This document shows positions 7,254 to 15,298 of a DNA stretch of 16,762 nt, one piece after another. Origin of the DNA: JAFGIT01 sp016929465 [NCBI: Candidatus Coatesbacteria bacterium] (lineage in GTDB: Bacteria > B130-G9); the NCBI GenBank assembly GCA_016929465.1, contig JAFGIT010000058.1, forward strand, positions 1-16,762, read 5' to 3'. Numbering within the stretch: the stretch's first letter is position 1; every line of letters starts with the position of its first letter. The notes under the pieces are model-generated. The model was not told the DNA's origin and did no database searches. It saw only the letters and a program-made list of their open reading frames with translations. Made by a program: the position numbers and the translations under genes.

Positions 7254-10200
7254 AGCTCACCCACCTGTTCTTCAAGCGTGAATCCTGCCACTGCGAGTTT
7301 CAAATTCTCAAACTCCCTTATCAGTGACTTCATTAGGCCTTGCGCCTGGCGCATGTCACCCTGCGAGCAGAGGTCCTCCATTTCACTCGCCAAATCCTTC
7401 AGTGAACCTGCGCTGACATTTCCGGATGCGCCTTTTATCGTGTGCGCCTGTCGCCTTGCCGTTTCTTCATCTGCTTCCGACAGGGCTCTTTCCAGGACCT
7501 CGATCTGAATTGGGATATCCATGAGGAAGGCATCCATGATCTCCTTTGCCAGCTCCTCGTCTCCTCCGAGCCGCTCAATAAAGCCAGGCCTATCGAATTC
7601 CGCAGGTGCTTTCCAGTTCTCCCTTAGATCCGTTTCTGATGGCCTCTTCTCGGCATCGATCCACCTGTTGATTGCCGCTGCCAGATCCCGAGGCTGAACC
7701 GGCTTGGAGACATAGTCGTCCATGCCGGCATCGATGCACTTCTGACGGTCTCCCTTCAGGACATGCGCCGTCATGGCGATGATAGGAACGCGCGAGCCAG
7801 TCCCATTCTCCTTCTCTCTTATGATGGCGGTTGCCTCGAGCCCATCCATTTCGGGCATCTGGACATCCATGAAGACTAGGTCATAAGGTATCGCCTTCAA
7901 TGAGGCAATCGCCTCGAGCCCGTTAGCCACAACATCGGCTCGAAAGCCCAGCTTCTCGAGTATCTTCAGCGCGACCTTTTGATTTATGATGTTGTCTTCT
8001 GCCAATAGAATGCGGGCTTTCTGTCTTCGGTTTTCTGATAGGGTGTGCCGTGCCACTATCTTCTCGCTGGAATTCTTGTTCCCGAACGCCTTGCCCAAGA
8101 CCGAATGAAGAAGCTCGCACAGCTGAGATTGCTTGACCGGCTTGGTTAAATAACCTGCGAATCCTACCTTCGCGAGTCTTGCAGCATCGCCGCGTTTGCC
8201 GAGAGAGGTCATCATCACCAAGATCGTATCCCTGAGGAGTGGGTCCTCCTTGATCATCCTTCCAAGTGACTCTCCATCGATCCTCGGCATTAGCATGTCC
8301 AGAACCGCTACCTGGAATGGATCATTCGCCTCGACAGCCTCTCTCAATTTATTGATCGCCGATTCAGCGCAATCCGCTAAATCGAGCCGACAACCGAATG
8401 ATTTTAGCATTCCCGCAAGCACTCGACGATTCGTCTTATTGTCATCGACCCCGAGAATACGCGCCCTATCGATATCGCCGGCATAGCGGCCCTGAATCGC
8501 CTCTTGTGGGTCTTGCTTGGTCAATCGAGCAGTGAACCAGAACAGCGACCCGCGGCCCTCCTCGCTCTCGACACCTATTTCGCCGCCCATTTTCTCTGCG
8601 AGCTGCTTCGATATCGATAGACCAAGTCCGGTCCCACCGAATTGGCGAGTAGTCGAGGCATCAACCTGGGTGAAGGCAGAAAATAGGCCGTCGAGCTTGC
8701 ACTCGGGAATACCAATTCCTGTATCCTTCACGGCGAAGCGGACCATCGCTTCTCCGTCAGCCTCCCAATCAAGAGAGACATGGAGTGCGACCTCCCCCTC
8801 TGAAGTGAATTTCAATGCGTTACCCAAAAGGTTTATGACAACCTGCCTTAACCTCCCAGGATCCCCCTGAAGCAGGGCGGGGACTGCCGGCTCAATGAGG
8901 CAGGTCAGCTCCAGATTCTTCTCATAAGCCTTGATGGCGTGAATGTCGATGACTTCCTCAAGACAAGTCCGGAGATCAAAATCGAGCGACTCCAGCTCCA
9001 ATCTCCCGGCCTCGATCTTGGAGAAGTCTAGAATATCATTGATTATATCCAGAAGCGCTTCTGCACTGCTCTTGACGGTCTCAGCGTAGTCTCTCTGCTC
9101 TGACGTCAATTCGGTGTCGATCAAAAGACCCGTCATCCCGATTACGCCATTCATTGGAGTGCGTATCTCATGGCTCATGTTCGCCAAGAACTGGCTCTTG
9201 GCTGCATTTGCAACTTCTGCCTTTATCGCCAGGTCGTTTGCTCGAGCAAGCGTCTGTTCGAGTCGGAGATTGATTATCTCTGTCTCCTCTTTGGCTTCTC
9301 TCAATGCTCCTTCGGCGAGCTTACGCTCGGTTATGTCTCGAAAGAAGCCCACGTTGCACAGCGTGCCGTCTATCACTGCCGTGCTAGCATTAACATCAAC
9401 ACAGAGAATCGAGCCGTCTTTTCTCAGGCATGGAATGTCGGAGGCGAGTCTCTTCTCTCCTCTACCCTGGGCCTCGAATTCCGAACTCACGTACTCCAAC
9501 GCATCTTGAGGATGGATGTCCATCGACCTCAAACCGACTAATTCACCTTCCGCATACCCGAGCATAGATAGGATCGCTGGATTCGCATACCTGATCAGCC
9601 CTTCCGCGTGATCTGCTATCAAGATACCGTCTGCGCTGGCGTCAAAAAGAGCTCTGTGCCTCACTTCTGAGTCACGCAGTGCCTTCTCGGCGGTCTTGCG
9701 CTCCGTGATGTCGCGTACGACCGTTTGAATCACCATCTTCCCGCCCAATTCCAGCCGGTCCAATAGAACCTCAGCCGGGAATTCGGTCCCATCGGTTCTT
9801 CTGTGTAACCACTCGAATCTCGCGTAGCCATCACGCATCGCGACAGAGATATATTGCTCCGCGAGGACCTGTGAATCTCGACCGCCCGGCTGTGAGGGAG
9901 GAGACAGGTCAATGGGCGTTTTCCCTCTGAATTCAAGGGAATCGGCAAAGCCGAACATCTCGAGCGCGGCGCTGTTGCAGTCGAAAAAGCCGCCTTCATC
10001 AAGCAACATGACAGCGTCGCTGGAAGAATCATAGAGGGTGCGGAACTTCAGCTCTGACTCGCGCAGCGATTCGATTGCATCCCGAAGCTCACTGGTCCGC
10101 TGATTTACTCTCTCCTCCAATTTGCCCTTCTCCTGCGCCAGCATTTCGAGAGTATCCCTTAGACGGGCCTTCATGGCGTTGAATGACCGTGCCAGTTGGC

Positions 10201-10831
10201 CGATCTCATCACCCGAATCAGCCTTGACATCCGGTGTATCCAGTTTGCCGGTCCCAGCTGATTCAAAGGCCTTCTGCAAGACACGTATCGGGCGGATGAC
10301 CATTCTGTTCAAGATTAGAGTCGTCGCGCCCGCAACGAGAACTAAGAGAACCATCAAGTAGCCGATCATCGATATGGTCATCGTCTCGAGGTCAGCTTTT
10401 TCTACACTTCTGCTGAACTCCATCCTGACTTCACCAATGTCCGTGGTCCCCCAGATCACTGGTGTTGCTGTGCTTCTGATACCGTCTGGAATCGCCGACA
10501 GATTCCTGTAATCAGGCGATGCGACATCCACAATGGGCGATCCTTTGAAATCCAGGAATTGGAGACGTATTACCCTGGGTAGCTGCATGAATTGCTCAGC
10601 CCGCCTTTTGATCTCATTGAAATTACGATCGTGCATGTGCTCTGCCACAGTACTAGATATTACCGAGGCGGTGTTCATGCACTCTCTATGGTATCTTCTC
10701 AGAATCTCGTCCTGCTGTTTCGCGAGCGTGTTAAGCCAGAAGTAGCCAATTATGGCAACCATCAGGACTGCTGCAAATGAGAATTTGGATCGAAGGCCCC
10801 CCATCTGGCTAAATCGCAGGATATGCTTCAT
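7250..10831 (-). CDS. Membrane-bound hybrid sensor histidine kinase (HAMP-PAS-PAS-HisKA-HATPase-REC-REC-HPt)
   Basis: A 1193-residue unorthodox hybrid kinase in the inner membrane. TM1 (about 17-36) and TM2 (about 152-174) flank a periplasmic region of about 115 residues with no family I can name. Then follow HAMP (about 175-228), a coiled coil, PAS1 (about 258-380) and PAS2 (about 385-506), each ending in a RDITERK motif, and a second coiled coil. In HisKA, H554 is the autophosphorylation site (NMSHEIRTP). The HATPase has N671 (N box), D703 (DTGIGIP) and GGTGLGL at 732-738. REC1 has D845, REC2 has D989 and the C-terminal HPt has H1130 (AHTIKGASG). All phospho-residues are intact, so a full His-Asp-His relay is possible. 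ATGA overlaps link it to the upstream heme sensor and downstream receiver. The BarA/EvgS class has a comparable relay layout. Confidence 0.95.
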   Translation of the reverse strand: MKHILRFSQMGGLRSKFSFAAVLMVAIIGYFWLNTLAKQQDEILRRYHRECMNTASVISSTVAEHMHDRNFNEIKRRAEQFMQLPRVIRLQFLDFKGSPIVDVASPDYRNLSAIPDGIRSTATPVIWGTTDIGEVRMEFSRSVEKADLETMTISMIGYLMVLLVLVAGATTLILNRMVIRPIRVLQKAFESAGTGKLDTPDVKADSGDEIGQLARSFNAMKARLRDTLEMLAQEKGKLEERVNQRTSELRDAIESLRESELKFRTLYDSSSDAVMLLDEGGFFDCNSAALEMFGFADSLEFRGKTPIDLSPPSQPGGRDSQVLAEQYISVAMRDGYARFEWLHRRTDGTEFPAEVLLDRLELGGKMVIQTVVRDITERKTAEKALRDSEVRHRALFDASADGILIADHAEGLIRYANPAILSMLGYAEGELVGLRSMDIHPQDALEYVSSEFEAQGRGEKRLASDIPCLRKDGSILCVDVNASTAVIDGTLCNVGFFRDITERKLAEGALREAKEETEIINLRLEQTLARANDLAIKAEVANAAKSQFLANMSHEIRTPMNGVIGMTGLLIDTELTSEQRDYAETVKSSAEALLDIINDILDFSKIEAGRLELESLDFDLRTCLEEVIDIHAIKAYEKNLELTCLIEPAVPALLQGDPGRLRQVVINLLGNALKFTSEGEVALHVSLDWEADGEAMVRFAVKDTGIGIPECKLDGLFSAFTQVDASTTRQFGGTGLGLSISKQLAEKMGGEIGVESEEGRGSLFWFTARLTKQDPQEAIQGRYAGDIDRARILGVDDNKTNRRVLAGMLKSFGCRLDLADCAESAINKLREAVEANDPFQVAVLDMLMPRIDGESLGRMIKEDPLLRDTILVMMTSLGKRGDAARLAKVGFAGYLTKPVKQSQLCELLHSVLGKAFGNKNSSEKIVARHTLSENRRQKARILLAEDNIINQKVALKILEKLGFRADVVANGLEAIASLKAIPYDLVFMDVQMPEMDGLEATAIIREKENGTGSRVPIIAMTAHVLKGDRQKCIDAGMDDYVSKPVQPRDLAAAINRWIDAEKRPSETDLRENWKAPAEFDRPGFIERLGGDEELAKEIMDAFLMDIPIQIEVLERALSEADEETARRQAHTIKGASGNVSAGSLKDLASEMEDLCSQGDMRQAQGLMKSLIREFENLKLAVAGFTLEEQVGEL

Positions 10832-11538
10832 TCGTGCGAAGCCTCATCCGATGGGGTCTCTCGGCTTCTCAAAGCGATAATAAATGGGGCCAGGACAAGG
10901 CAAAGCAATGCTCCCAGGAAGCCATAGGTCTCGATTCCGAAGTTGTTGGCAAGTTCAAGGGGAACCGAGACGATCAGCGCCCCGATCAATTCTCCTGGCT
11001 TTTTGCTGTAGCCATACTCAGTACCATATATCTCTTGGATGTTCTCAGGGGCTTCTTCTGGCTCTCCGTGGCATTTCAGACATTGATCCGTGATCCTAAC
11101 AGGCGTCGCGATATAGGACCGTCGCTCTCCGGTGTGCTTCATGACGCCGTCCCAGAGAGTGAGTTCGGGATCTCTGGCAAACTGCGCAATTATCTCTTTT
11201 TCCTGATCAGTAGCCAGGTTTCTGCGATTTCTCGGGTCTAGGCAAGCGTGCTTGAACGAGAAAGCCGGATAACTCTCTCGAATCCTGTTGAAGACATTTC
11301 TCGCCCCAAAGGATGAAGACATTGCCTCAATGACGAACCGGTCGTCCCCAAACTCCTTCCATAACGCGGGCTTGATGACGCTGCTCGTGATATACCGGTC
11401 CGCTTCCATCGCCGTCAGAATGAGACGTGCTCTCTGCTCGCATATCTCCTCGGCTGCAAATCGCTCCATCCAGAAGTGGATCAAGTACACTCCTATTAAG
11501 CTCGCTATGAGCACAATCCAGGCTGTTGATCTGGACAT
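10828..11538 (-). CDS. Membrane-anchored c-heme sensor protein, Tll0287-like (DUF3365)
   Basis: A 236-residue protein with a TM segment at about 5-23, a periplasmic domain of about 180 residues, and a second TM segment at about 204-223. The periplasmic part carries one c-type heme motif, C153-L-K-C156-H157, followed by GEPEEAP, and the pattern ADRYI...SYPAFSFKHACLDPRN...YIATPVRITDQ...GALIVSVP typical of the Tll0287-like/DUF3365 family. That family binds heme c and is commonly found as the sensory part of histidine kinases and chemoreceptors, with redox or gas sensing suspected. Here it is a separate protein whose stop overlaps the kinase start as ATGA, so it probably supplies the input to that kinase. 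The start follows a strong ribosome binding site, AAGGGGTGG. Cytochrome c maturation machinery would be needed elsewhere in the genome. Confidence 0.88.
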   Translation of the reverse strand: MSRSTAWIVLIASLIGVYLIHFWMERFAAEEICEQRARLILTAMEADRYITSSVIKPALWKEFGDDRFVIEAMSSSFGARNVFNRIRESYPAFSFKHACLDPRNRRNLATDQEKEIIAQFARDPELTLWDGVMKHTGERRSYIATPVRITDQCLKCHGEPEEAPENIQEIYGTEYGYSKKPGELIGALIVSVPLELANNFGIETYGFLGALLCLVLAPFIIALRSRETPSDEASHE

Positions 11539-12014
11539 CTATTCCACCCCTTATAGATTCAGATGTTGCTCTTGAGATTCGAGGGATTGCCCCCACTTTA
11601 ACGATTCGAATCTTGCGCGATCTTCTTTAGCGCTGAATTCGCTGACGGTGGGAAATCCTTCTGCAAATTCCTACGAAGGAAAGGCGGAAGGCCTCTTGCT
11701 GGCCTCTCTCTGATCAGATCATCAAAGATAAACGGACATGAGTGAATTCGATTGATCTCGAAGGACTACGAAGACGTACTAGCTGGTACCATTCGACCAC
11801 CTGACGGTTTGTGGGCTGTGCAATCCCGCCCAACCGGTCGGTTGCATCGAGGTCGCGGAATGATACATGCCACTGGTAGAACCCGAAGGCAGACCGGCTG
11901 GGACCTTCTCCCAAACGTGATCTGCGGGTTCATCTCCCACCCGTGATGAGCGGATGCCTGGTCGGTCAAGGGGGAGGTACCATGTTAATCGAGGGTAGTA
12001 CAGGACGATGTCGA
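11539..12014. promoter_or_regulatory. 476-bp non-coding region: leader of the heme-sensor operon and 3' flank of the T2SS operon
   Basis: No gene is supported here; the frames open on both strands are short, have no recognisable content and do not connect to the neighbours. The minus-strand promoter of the signalling operon should lie inside. Several small dyads are visible: GATTCGAATC (11603-11612), AGGCC-7-GGCCT (11689-11705), TCTGATCAGA (11709-11718), CAACCG-GT-CGGTTG (11831-11844) and a weak hairpin around 11923-11944. No clear sigma-70 or sigma-54 promoter and no terminator for the lipoprotein gene could be identified. The dyads are candidate operator sites only. Confidence 0.3.
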
Positions 12015-12578
12015 TCAGGAATCCTGCGAGGTTATCCTCAGCCGGGCCTCGCCTGTCGTATAGGCTTCCTCGCCATTTCCGAACTTGCCCTCTATGCGTA
12101 TCCGAAAGATCCCCTCCAGTATGCCTCCCTCAGCATCGACAATCGTCGCAAGCTGGGATTTCAACGTAGAGGGCACTGCAACCATGGTGAGGGTCGTCTC
12201 ATCGTCAGACGTCGATGCAGCAATCGATACATACATGCTTCTCTCAAAGGAGAAGGGCGAATAGCCAGGCAGCTCCAGCTGCACTAGATACCTCGTTATG
12301 ATGACGTTATAGGTCGGATCGATCTCGTTGCCCTCATAATAGTCCGGATACCTGTTGATGACATAGACGATTGCGCTGTCATCGGTGCCAAGATCATCGG
12401 CATGAACACTCGACTCGATGTAGGTCGAGCCCGTCATGGATTCGATCGCCGTTATCTGAAGTCCCCAAACCGTTGATTCGGAATCGTCCCCGCTGTCTCC
12501 TCCTCGCCGCGAGCACCCCGAGATCAGGAGTGCGCTAACGAGTATCGGTAAAGCCAGAATTAGAAAACACCTGCGCAT
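12015..12578 (-). CDS. Hypothetical lipoprotein at the end of the T2SS operon
   Basis: A 187-residue protein with a lipoprotein signal peptide: basic start (MRR), hydrophobic core (5-19) and lipobox I-S-G-C22. A short Asp/Ser/Gly-rich linker follows the lipidated cysteine, and the rest looks like a mainly beta periplasmic domain. I recognise no family. The gene starts 16 bp after the secretin stop on the same strand, so it belongs to the secretion operon. By position it could be a secretin pilotin or another outer-membrane assembly factor, since known pilotins (GspS, PilF/PilW, MxiM) are small lipoproteins, but no sequence similarity to them is visible. D23 is not the +2 residue (it is S23), so inner-membrane retention is not indicated and outer-membrane sorting is plausible. 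Function unknown. Confidence 0.75.
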   Translation of the reverse strand: MRRCFLILALPILVSALLISGCSRRGGDSGDDSESTVWGLQITAIESMTGSTYIESSVHADDLGTDDSAIVYVINRYPDYYEGNEIDPTYNVIITRYLVQLELPGYSPFSFERSMYVSIAASTSDDETTLTMVAVPSTLKSQLATIVDAEGGILEGIFRIRIEGKFGNGEEAYTTGEARLRITSQDS

Positions 12579-12594
12579 TTATGCCTCCATCCGT

Positions 12595-15132
12595 CTATTC
12601 TGATTTATCGGTATCATTGTCATTGCCGGTCTCATGCTGTCCAGAGTCCCCGGCGCCCGAATCTCCCTGCTGTCCAGAATCATCCCCGCCATCAGATCCA
12701 GATGATTCTGACTGGGTCTCGGAGCCTGTACCATCGCCTGGCGGGCAATTTCCTTCCTCCCAGAAGAGCACTTCTCGCTTCCGAATCTCCTTGAACAGGT
12801 CCTCCATGCTCGCCTCGAAGTCGTCTATTGCTCCCTGCGCATCAGCCGGAGTATCGATGATGGTCGGAGTAATTAGAATGAGGAGTTCGATATTCGTCTC
12901 AATAATCGACGTGGACGAGAAGAGCTTCCCCAAATAGGGGATATCCATGAGTAGTGGAATGCCCTCCCTCGCGGTATTCGTATTCTTCTTGATCATGCCG
13001 CCGATGAGCAGAGTATTCTTGTTGTCCATGAAGACGGTGGTCTTGACTTCCCGGCGGTTCACGATCGGTGAATCAGAGCCACCAATCTTGTTCGTCTGCG
13101 CATCCGAAACGGTCTGGTTGATCTCCAGTTTTATCTTGCTTCGCTCATTCACATAGGGCTTGACGTCCAGGATAACGCCGGTGTCCTTGTATTGGATGGT
13201 GCGTCTCACGTCGAAGTCAGACGCGGCGCTGGTGCTGCTGGAGGTTTCGCTGGTTACGATAGGGACGTCCTTACCGACATATATCTTCGCCTCCTGGTTG
13301 TTGGATGCGATGATTCTTGGTGTGGAGAGAACATTCAGCTTGGATTGGCTCGCGTAGGCATTGAGGATACCCTTGAACCGCTCGGCATCTATGGCGCTCA
13401 GGACGAATCCACTTCCTGTAGGGATCCCGAGAGCCTGTGCAATGTCAGAGGTGACGTTGAAGTCCTCGCCGAGAACGTTCGCGCTGCCCTCACCCTTAAG
13501 AGCCCACTCGAGGCCGAATTGCGTGGTCTTGTCAAGGGTAAGCTCGGCGATGAGAACCTCGATCAAAACCTGCTTCGGTCGGATGTCGAGAGACTTGATG
13601 GTCCTTAGTATCTCTGGCCAGTTGATTGGGTCCGTTACTATTATCACCGAGTTGGTGTGCTCATCAGCAACTATGTTGACGTCGCCTACTATTGTGCCGG
13701 AGTCGAAAGATTTTCCCTCGCTCCCGCTCTCTCTCACCTTGCCGCCGAAGGGGGAGCTGGAGCTCGAAGTGGAGGTCGAAGTCGCCCTGGAGCCAGTGGA
13801 TTTGTTCTTCCCCTTGGAATAAAGACTTGTCAGAAGCGTCGCCATCGCCTTTGCCTCTGCGTTTTCGAGATAATAGACGTAGGTTTTTTCCGCGCCGTAA
13901 ACGTCAACGTCCAGCATCTCGATTACCGTCTTGATCGCCTCATGGGCAGCTTTTCGCCCCAGGACAATCAGCGAGTTCGAACGCTTGTCAGTTATTATTA
14001 CAGGTTTCTCTCCGAGCCCTCCTAGAGTGTCGCTACTGGTGCTGGGAGTAGTTGTCCTGCTTCTCGACGACCTCCTGCTACTGCTGCTCCTTCTCGTAGA
14101 GGATGACGTTGTAGTGGACTTTTTCGATGAGAATAGCTTGTCGAGAATAGATGCAACTTCTGAAGCGTCGGCATATCGGATCACATATACCTCGAGTTCC
14201 TCCGTCGCAGTCGGCACGTCAAGGAGCTGCACGAAGGTCATAACTCGCTTTATGTTCGATGCAAGGTCGGTGATTATGAGAAGCATCGTATCGTCATTGG
14301 CGAGCTCGAATGACACACTCGACAAGAACGGCTTGACGAGTTTCAATAGCTCGGAGGGAGCAATATGCTCAGTCGGTATGACCTGTGTCACTAACGAGTC
14401 CTCTAGCTCGAGGTTATCCCCCGAACGGCCTATATACGTGTCAATCGGGAGCTGTCTCGCGTTCGGCAGGGGCACGATCTTATAGAAATCACGGCCAGAG
14501 TCCACCATCGCCAGGCCATTCATCGTTAATATCGACTGGAGTATAAACCACAGATTATCAGGTCTCACCGGACGCCAGAATCGCGTCGTGATCTTCTTTG
14601 TCTTCACGGAGGGGTCCACGATGTAGTTGAAGGTCCCTCTTTCGGGCATGATCTTGATGAACATCTCGAGGACCTCCTCGATGGGGGCACCCTCGAGCGT
14701 CAAATGAGGCCAGGGCTCACGCTCCTCGAGGTCATCCGGAAGAGTGCCGGTCGGAGTCTTAGTCTGCGTCGTGAAAAGCAGCTTGTCCGGGGCGACCTCC
14801 TTTTCTTCAGTCTCGTCTTCCTCCGCATCGCCCTCTAAATCTGCATCCTGAGAGGAGATGGTTGAGGCCGAGGCTCCTGGCTCGGATGTCCGCCCAGTGC
14901 CGTCGCTCGAGGTCCCGGCGTCATCTGCCGGCTCGCTATCTTGTGCAGTGTCTCCCGCTCGTTCGCCGGAGTCCATTCCTGGCTTGGTCGCTGGACTACT
15001 CGAGAAATCTTCCTGCTTGAATACAACCGAACAGCCACTTAATAAGAACACTGATAGCGCAAGTATCAAAACGAGACATAAGCTTATCGTGCTGGGCCGC
15101 TGGTATAGTGGTGGAATTGGCTTATTCGACAT
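12595..15132 (-). CDS. gspD: Type II secretion system outer-membrane secretin (GspD), lipoprotein form
   Basis: An 845-residue secretin that would form the multimeric outer-membrane channel. A lipoprotein signal ends at LLSGC34. An acidic, disordered stretch (about 40-115) precedes N0 (about 138-225), N1 (about 248-306), N2 (about 312-408) and N3 (about 415-517). The secretin core (about 520-760) contains VPIV (623-626) and the diagnostic GIPLLMDIPYLGKLF block (724-738). N2 and N3 each carry a Ser/Thr-rich insertion (about 337-375 with many Arg, and about 439-478). The C-terminus (about 795-845) is an acidic Gly/Ser/Gln/Asp tail in place of a recognisable S-domain. The start is supported by AGGGGGT just upstream. 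A 58-codon frame links it to the GspC-like gene; a lipoprotein gene follows 16 bp downstream. Confidence 0.93.
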   Translation of the reverse strand: MSNKPIPPLYQRPSTISLCLVLILALSVFLLSGCSVVFKQEDFSSSPATKPGMDSGERAGDTAQDSEPADDAGTSSDGTGRTSEPGASASTISSQDADLEGDAEEDETEEKEVAPDKLLFTTQTKTPTGTLPDDLEEREPWPHLTLEGAPIEEVLEMFIKIMPERGTFNYIVDPSVKTKKITTRFWRPVRPDNLWFILQSILTMNGLAMVDSGRDFYKIVPLPNARQLPIDTYIGRSGDNLELEDSLVTQVIPTEHIAPSELLKLVKPFLSSVSFELANDDTMLLIITDLASNIKRVMTFVQLLDVPTATEELEVYVIRYADASEVASILDKLFSSKKSTTTSSSTRRSSSSRRSSRSRTTTPSTSSDTLGGLGEKPVIITDKRSNSLIVLGRKAAHEAIKTVIEMLDVDVYGAEKTYVYYLENAEAKAMATLLTSLYSKGKNKSTGSRATSTSTSSSSSPFGGKVRESGSEGKSFDSGTIVGDVNIVADEHTNSVIIVTDPINWPEILRTIKSLDIRPKQVLIEVLIAELTLDKTTQFGLEWALKGEGSANVLGEDFNVTSDIAQALGIPTGSGFVLSAIDAERFKGILNAYASQSKLNVLSTPRIIASNNQEAKIYVGKDVPIVTSETSSSTSAASDFDVRRTIQYKDTGVILDVKPYVNERSKIKLEINQTVSDAQTNKIGGSDSPIVNRREVKTTVFMDNKNTLLIGGMIKKNTNTAREGIPLLMDIPYLGKLFSSTSIIETNIELLILITPTIIDTPADAQGAIDDFEASMEDLFKEIRKREVLFWEEGNCPPGDGTGSETQSESSGSDGGDDSGQQGDSGAGDSGQHETGNDNDTDKSE

Positions 15133-15298
15133 ATTTACCCCCTGGGGTCAATTTGATTGCGTAAAACGACCGCGTAAAACCAGCGGCTATATTCGTTTGC
15201 ATCTGCCTTATTTCCAGATGTGATATCAAGTGCCCACCCATGCAATCCCTGGATCCCGCTGGATTGCCGAGCTTCGTTGACGTAATGTCCTTTATCAT
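15122..15298 (-). CDS. Possible 58-residue protein encoded between the GspC-like gene and gspD
   Basis: The 162-bp gap between the GspC-like and secretin genes is spanned by one open frame. Its ATG overlaps the GspC-like stop as ATGA (15298-15295), and its TAA (15124-15122) lies 11 bp inside gspD. The product is mildly basic with one Cys and no convincing signal or membrane helix; I recognise no family. A frame of this length survives by chance in roughly one gap in thirteen per frame, so the ATGA junction is the main support. An alternative is a frameshifted former C-terminus of the GspC-like protein, or simply an untranslated spacer. The frame contains a 7-bp inverted repeat (GCAATCC at 15242-15248, GGATTGC at 15261-15267) and two copies of GCGTAAAAC (15159-15167 and 15172-15180). 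Confidence 0.35.
   Translation of the reverse strand: MIKDITSTKLGNPAGSRDCMGGHLISHLEIRQMQTNIAAGFTRSFYAIKLTPGGKYVE

Noticed and set aside
7278-10361. Many plus-strand frames opposite the hybrid kinase gene
   Set aside because: The minus-strand kinase is continuous and complete, with all expected motifs; the opposite frames are shadows of its codon pattern.
11601-11614. tRNA T-loop-like sequence GATTCGAATC
   Set aside because: No flanking 5-bp T-stem, acceptor stem or anticodon arm can be formed on either strand; it is just a short palindrome.
11800-11900. Possible cyclic-di-GMP (GEMM-type) riboswitch, from CACAG/AAACC-like fragments
   Set aside because: The conserved core and paired helices do not line up, and the fragments are in the wrong spacing.
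11714-11969. Open frames on both strands in the 476-bp spacer, including a TTG-started plus-strand frame at 11752-11946
   Set aside because: They are short, have odd composition, overlap each other and lack ribosome binding sites or links to neighbouring genes.
11982-12287. Plus-strand ATG with a strong ribosome-binding-like AAGGGGGAGG four bases upstream, opening a 101-codon frame
   Set aside because: Most of it is antisense to the lipoprotein gene, the translation has no protein-like features, and the purine run may be coincidental. Noted only because the upstream motif is so good.
12581-14485. Plus-strand frames opposite the secretin, one rich in Leu/Val/Asp repeats
   Set aside because: They arise from antisense reading of the Ser/Thr/Arg low-complexity codons of the secretin.
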